Assembly: GCF_000266945.1 (NCBI RefSeq)
Contig: NC_018025.1
Span: 6,390,001-6,454,000, forward strand
DNA from: Desulfomonile tiedjei DSM 6799
GTDB lineage: Bacteria > Desulfobacterota > Desulfomonilia > Desulfomonilales > Desulfomonilaceae
DNA length: 64,000 nucleotides
Direction of reading: 5' to 3'
Shown: one piece after another, positions 63,195-64,000 of the stretch
How the letters are laid out: each line of letters opens with the position of its first letter
Numbering within the stretch: the first letter of the stretch is position 1
Notes under the pieces: generated by a model
The model's database searches: none
The model's input: the letters and a program-made list of their open reading frames with translations, nothing else
Told to the model about the DNA's origin: nothing
Made by a program: the position numbers and the translations under genes

Positions 63195-64000
63195 TGTCGC
63201 TGGAATATCAAATAATTATCGCTATCATGCTTGATCTCGTCTTTGGAGATCCTCGATGGTTGCCCCATCCTGTAAGGGTTATCGGCCGGTTTGCCGAACT
63301 TTTGGAACACCCTGCTCGATCCGCCATAAAAGATCCAAGACGCGCCGGCATAGCTGTGGCTGCAGGAACCATTCTCTTTACCGGTCTTGTGGTTTGGGGA
63401 TTAATGAGTCTTGCGGCACAGTGGCATCCATTTCTTGGAGATCTTGTCTCCATTTACTTTCTATATGCGGGAATAGCTGCCCGTGACATGTTGGCCCACA
63501 GTAAAGCCGTGTATGCAGCAATCTGTTCTGGGTCCATACCTGAGGCGAGAAACCGGGTGGGCATGATTTGCGGTCGCGATACGGAATCACTCGATGAAGC
63601 GGGGGTGATAAAGGCCACGGTGGAGAGTGTCGCGGAAAACATGGTGGATGCCGTAACGGCTCCCCTGTTCTATGCCGTATTGGGCGGTCCTGTCGGGATT
63701 ATGGTGTACAAAGCTATAAATACGCTGGATTCCACATTCGGGTACAAAAACGAAAAGTATCGCGAATTCGGATGGGCGTCTGCAAAGATAGACGATTTGG
63801 CCAACTACCTGCCCGCGAGAATAACCGGTTTATTGGTTCCCCTCGCTGCCCTCGTAACAAAACAAAAGTGGTTGCTTTCAGCCTGGATTTTCGTACGGGA
63901 CAGAAGAAAGCACCCGAGCCCTAATTCGGGACATTCTGAAGCAGCTATGGCAGGCGCTCTGGGAATACAGCTTGGCGGTTTGAGCTATTACGGCGGACAG
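63194..64000 (+). CDS. cbiB: Adenosylcobinamide-phosphate synthase (3' end beyond window)
   Basis: Partial: the first ~269 residues of an integral membrane CbiB/CobD, which joins aminopropanol phosphate to adenosylcobyric acid. The start [20 protein letters not shown], then WLPHPVRVIGR, ESVAENMVDAVTAPLFYA and LDSTFGYKNEKYREFG-like blocks are diagnostic, with transmembrane segments between. Its ATG (63194) overlaps the last base of the fusion's TAA. It continues the riboswitch-controlled operon; cobS is not in the window and may follow. Confidence 0.95.
   Translation, partial: MSLEYQIIIAIMLDLVFGDPRWLPHPVRVIGRFAELLEHPARSAIKDPRRAGIAVAAGTILFTGLVVWGLMSLAAQWHPFLGDLVSIYFLYAGIAARDMLAHSKAVYAAICSGSIPEARNRVGMICGRDTESLDEAGVIKATVESVAENMVDAVTAPLFYAVLGGPVGIMVYKAINTLDSTFGYKNEKYREFGWASAKIDDLANYLPARITGLLVPLAALVTKQKWLLSAWIFVRDRRKHPSPNSGHSEAAMAGALGIQLGGLSYYGGQ

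Overview
The window is one chromosomal segment of what looks like a strictly anaerobic deltaproteobacterium (Desulfobacterota), most like a Desulfomonile-type sulfate reducer or syntroph. That assignment is inferred from gene content: MvhD-MetV-MetF (methylene-THF reduction of the Wood-Ljungdahl route), Pta-AckA, an acyl-CoA transferase/GNAT fusion, anaerobic-type cobalamin genes under a B12 riboswitch, large multi-domain kinases and many REP/MITE-like repeats. No rRNA, tRNA, CRISPR array or phage module was seen.

Layout. 1-6.7 kb: two signalling genes on the minus strand, a response regulator/histidine kinase cut by the window edge and a 1.9-kilo-residue Ser/Thr kinase-ATPase-histidine kinase-receiver protein. 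7.5-12.5 kb: a complete branched-chain amino-acid ABC transporter (livKHMGF), with a repeat element between livG and livF. 13-14 kb: a PstS-like phosphate-binding protein and a tiny frameshifted ankyrin relic. 14.8-19.5 kb: an unrecognised 823-residue protein, a long phosphatidylserine-decarboxylase-like protein and an Lgt-like membrane protein. 19.8-24.8 kb (minus): RNase HI-like protein, PHP-glycosyltransferase fusion, a short-type phosphatidylserine decarboxylase and a methyltransferase. 25.3-27.8 kb: a small membrane-protein gene split by an insertion sequence, followed by a second membrane protein. 28-31.5 kb (minus): DJ-1/PfpI protein, ThiC-family protein and a LivK-like binding protein. 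31.7-33 kb: an extremely Trp/Tyr-rich protein. 34-40 kb: acyl-CoA transferase-GNAT fusion divergent from pta-ackA. 41-46 kb: a PAS/sigma54 activator followed by a porin-like gene with a good sigma54 promoter. 46-51 kb: a low-density region with an ankyrin protein, the second IS copy and a truncated gene. 51-55.5 kb: mobA, an unknown secreted protein, rsmG-cutA, carD and a PIN-TRAM protein. 55.9-58 kb (minus): mvhD-metV-metF. 58.5-64 kb: cobalamin riboswitch, then cobU, cobT, a cobC(D)-cobQ fusion and cbiB, which runs off the window.

How the genes fit together. Acetyl-CoA/acetate interconversion (pta, ackA, CoA transferase), C1 reduction (metVF with the electron-transfer protein MvhD), cobalamin tail assembly for corrinoid enzymes, and molybdenum-cofactor nucleotide attachment (mobA) fit anaerobic one-carbon and short-chain acid metabolism. 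A second theme is envelope lipid chemistry between 14.8 and 24 kb, with two different decarboxylase classes, an Lgt-like protein, a PHP-glycosyltransferase and a large protein of unknown function.

The most distinctive non-coding content is a set of dispersed inverted-repeat elements. One family has TIRs like ATACCAATGTGCGTTCAAAG around different cores; two members carry a 20-bp perfect hairpin that shows compensated base changes between copies. A second family, of about 170 bp, is bounded by TGCCAAAA/TTTTGGCA. Two nearly identical IS copies lie as direct repeats about 23 kb apart. All functions are assigned by reading the sequence; no database search was run.
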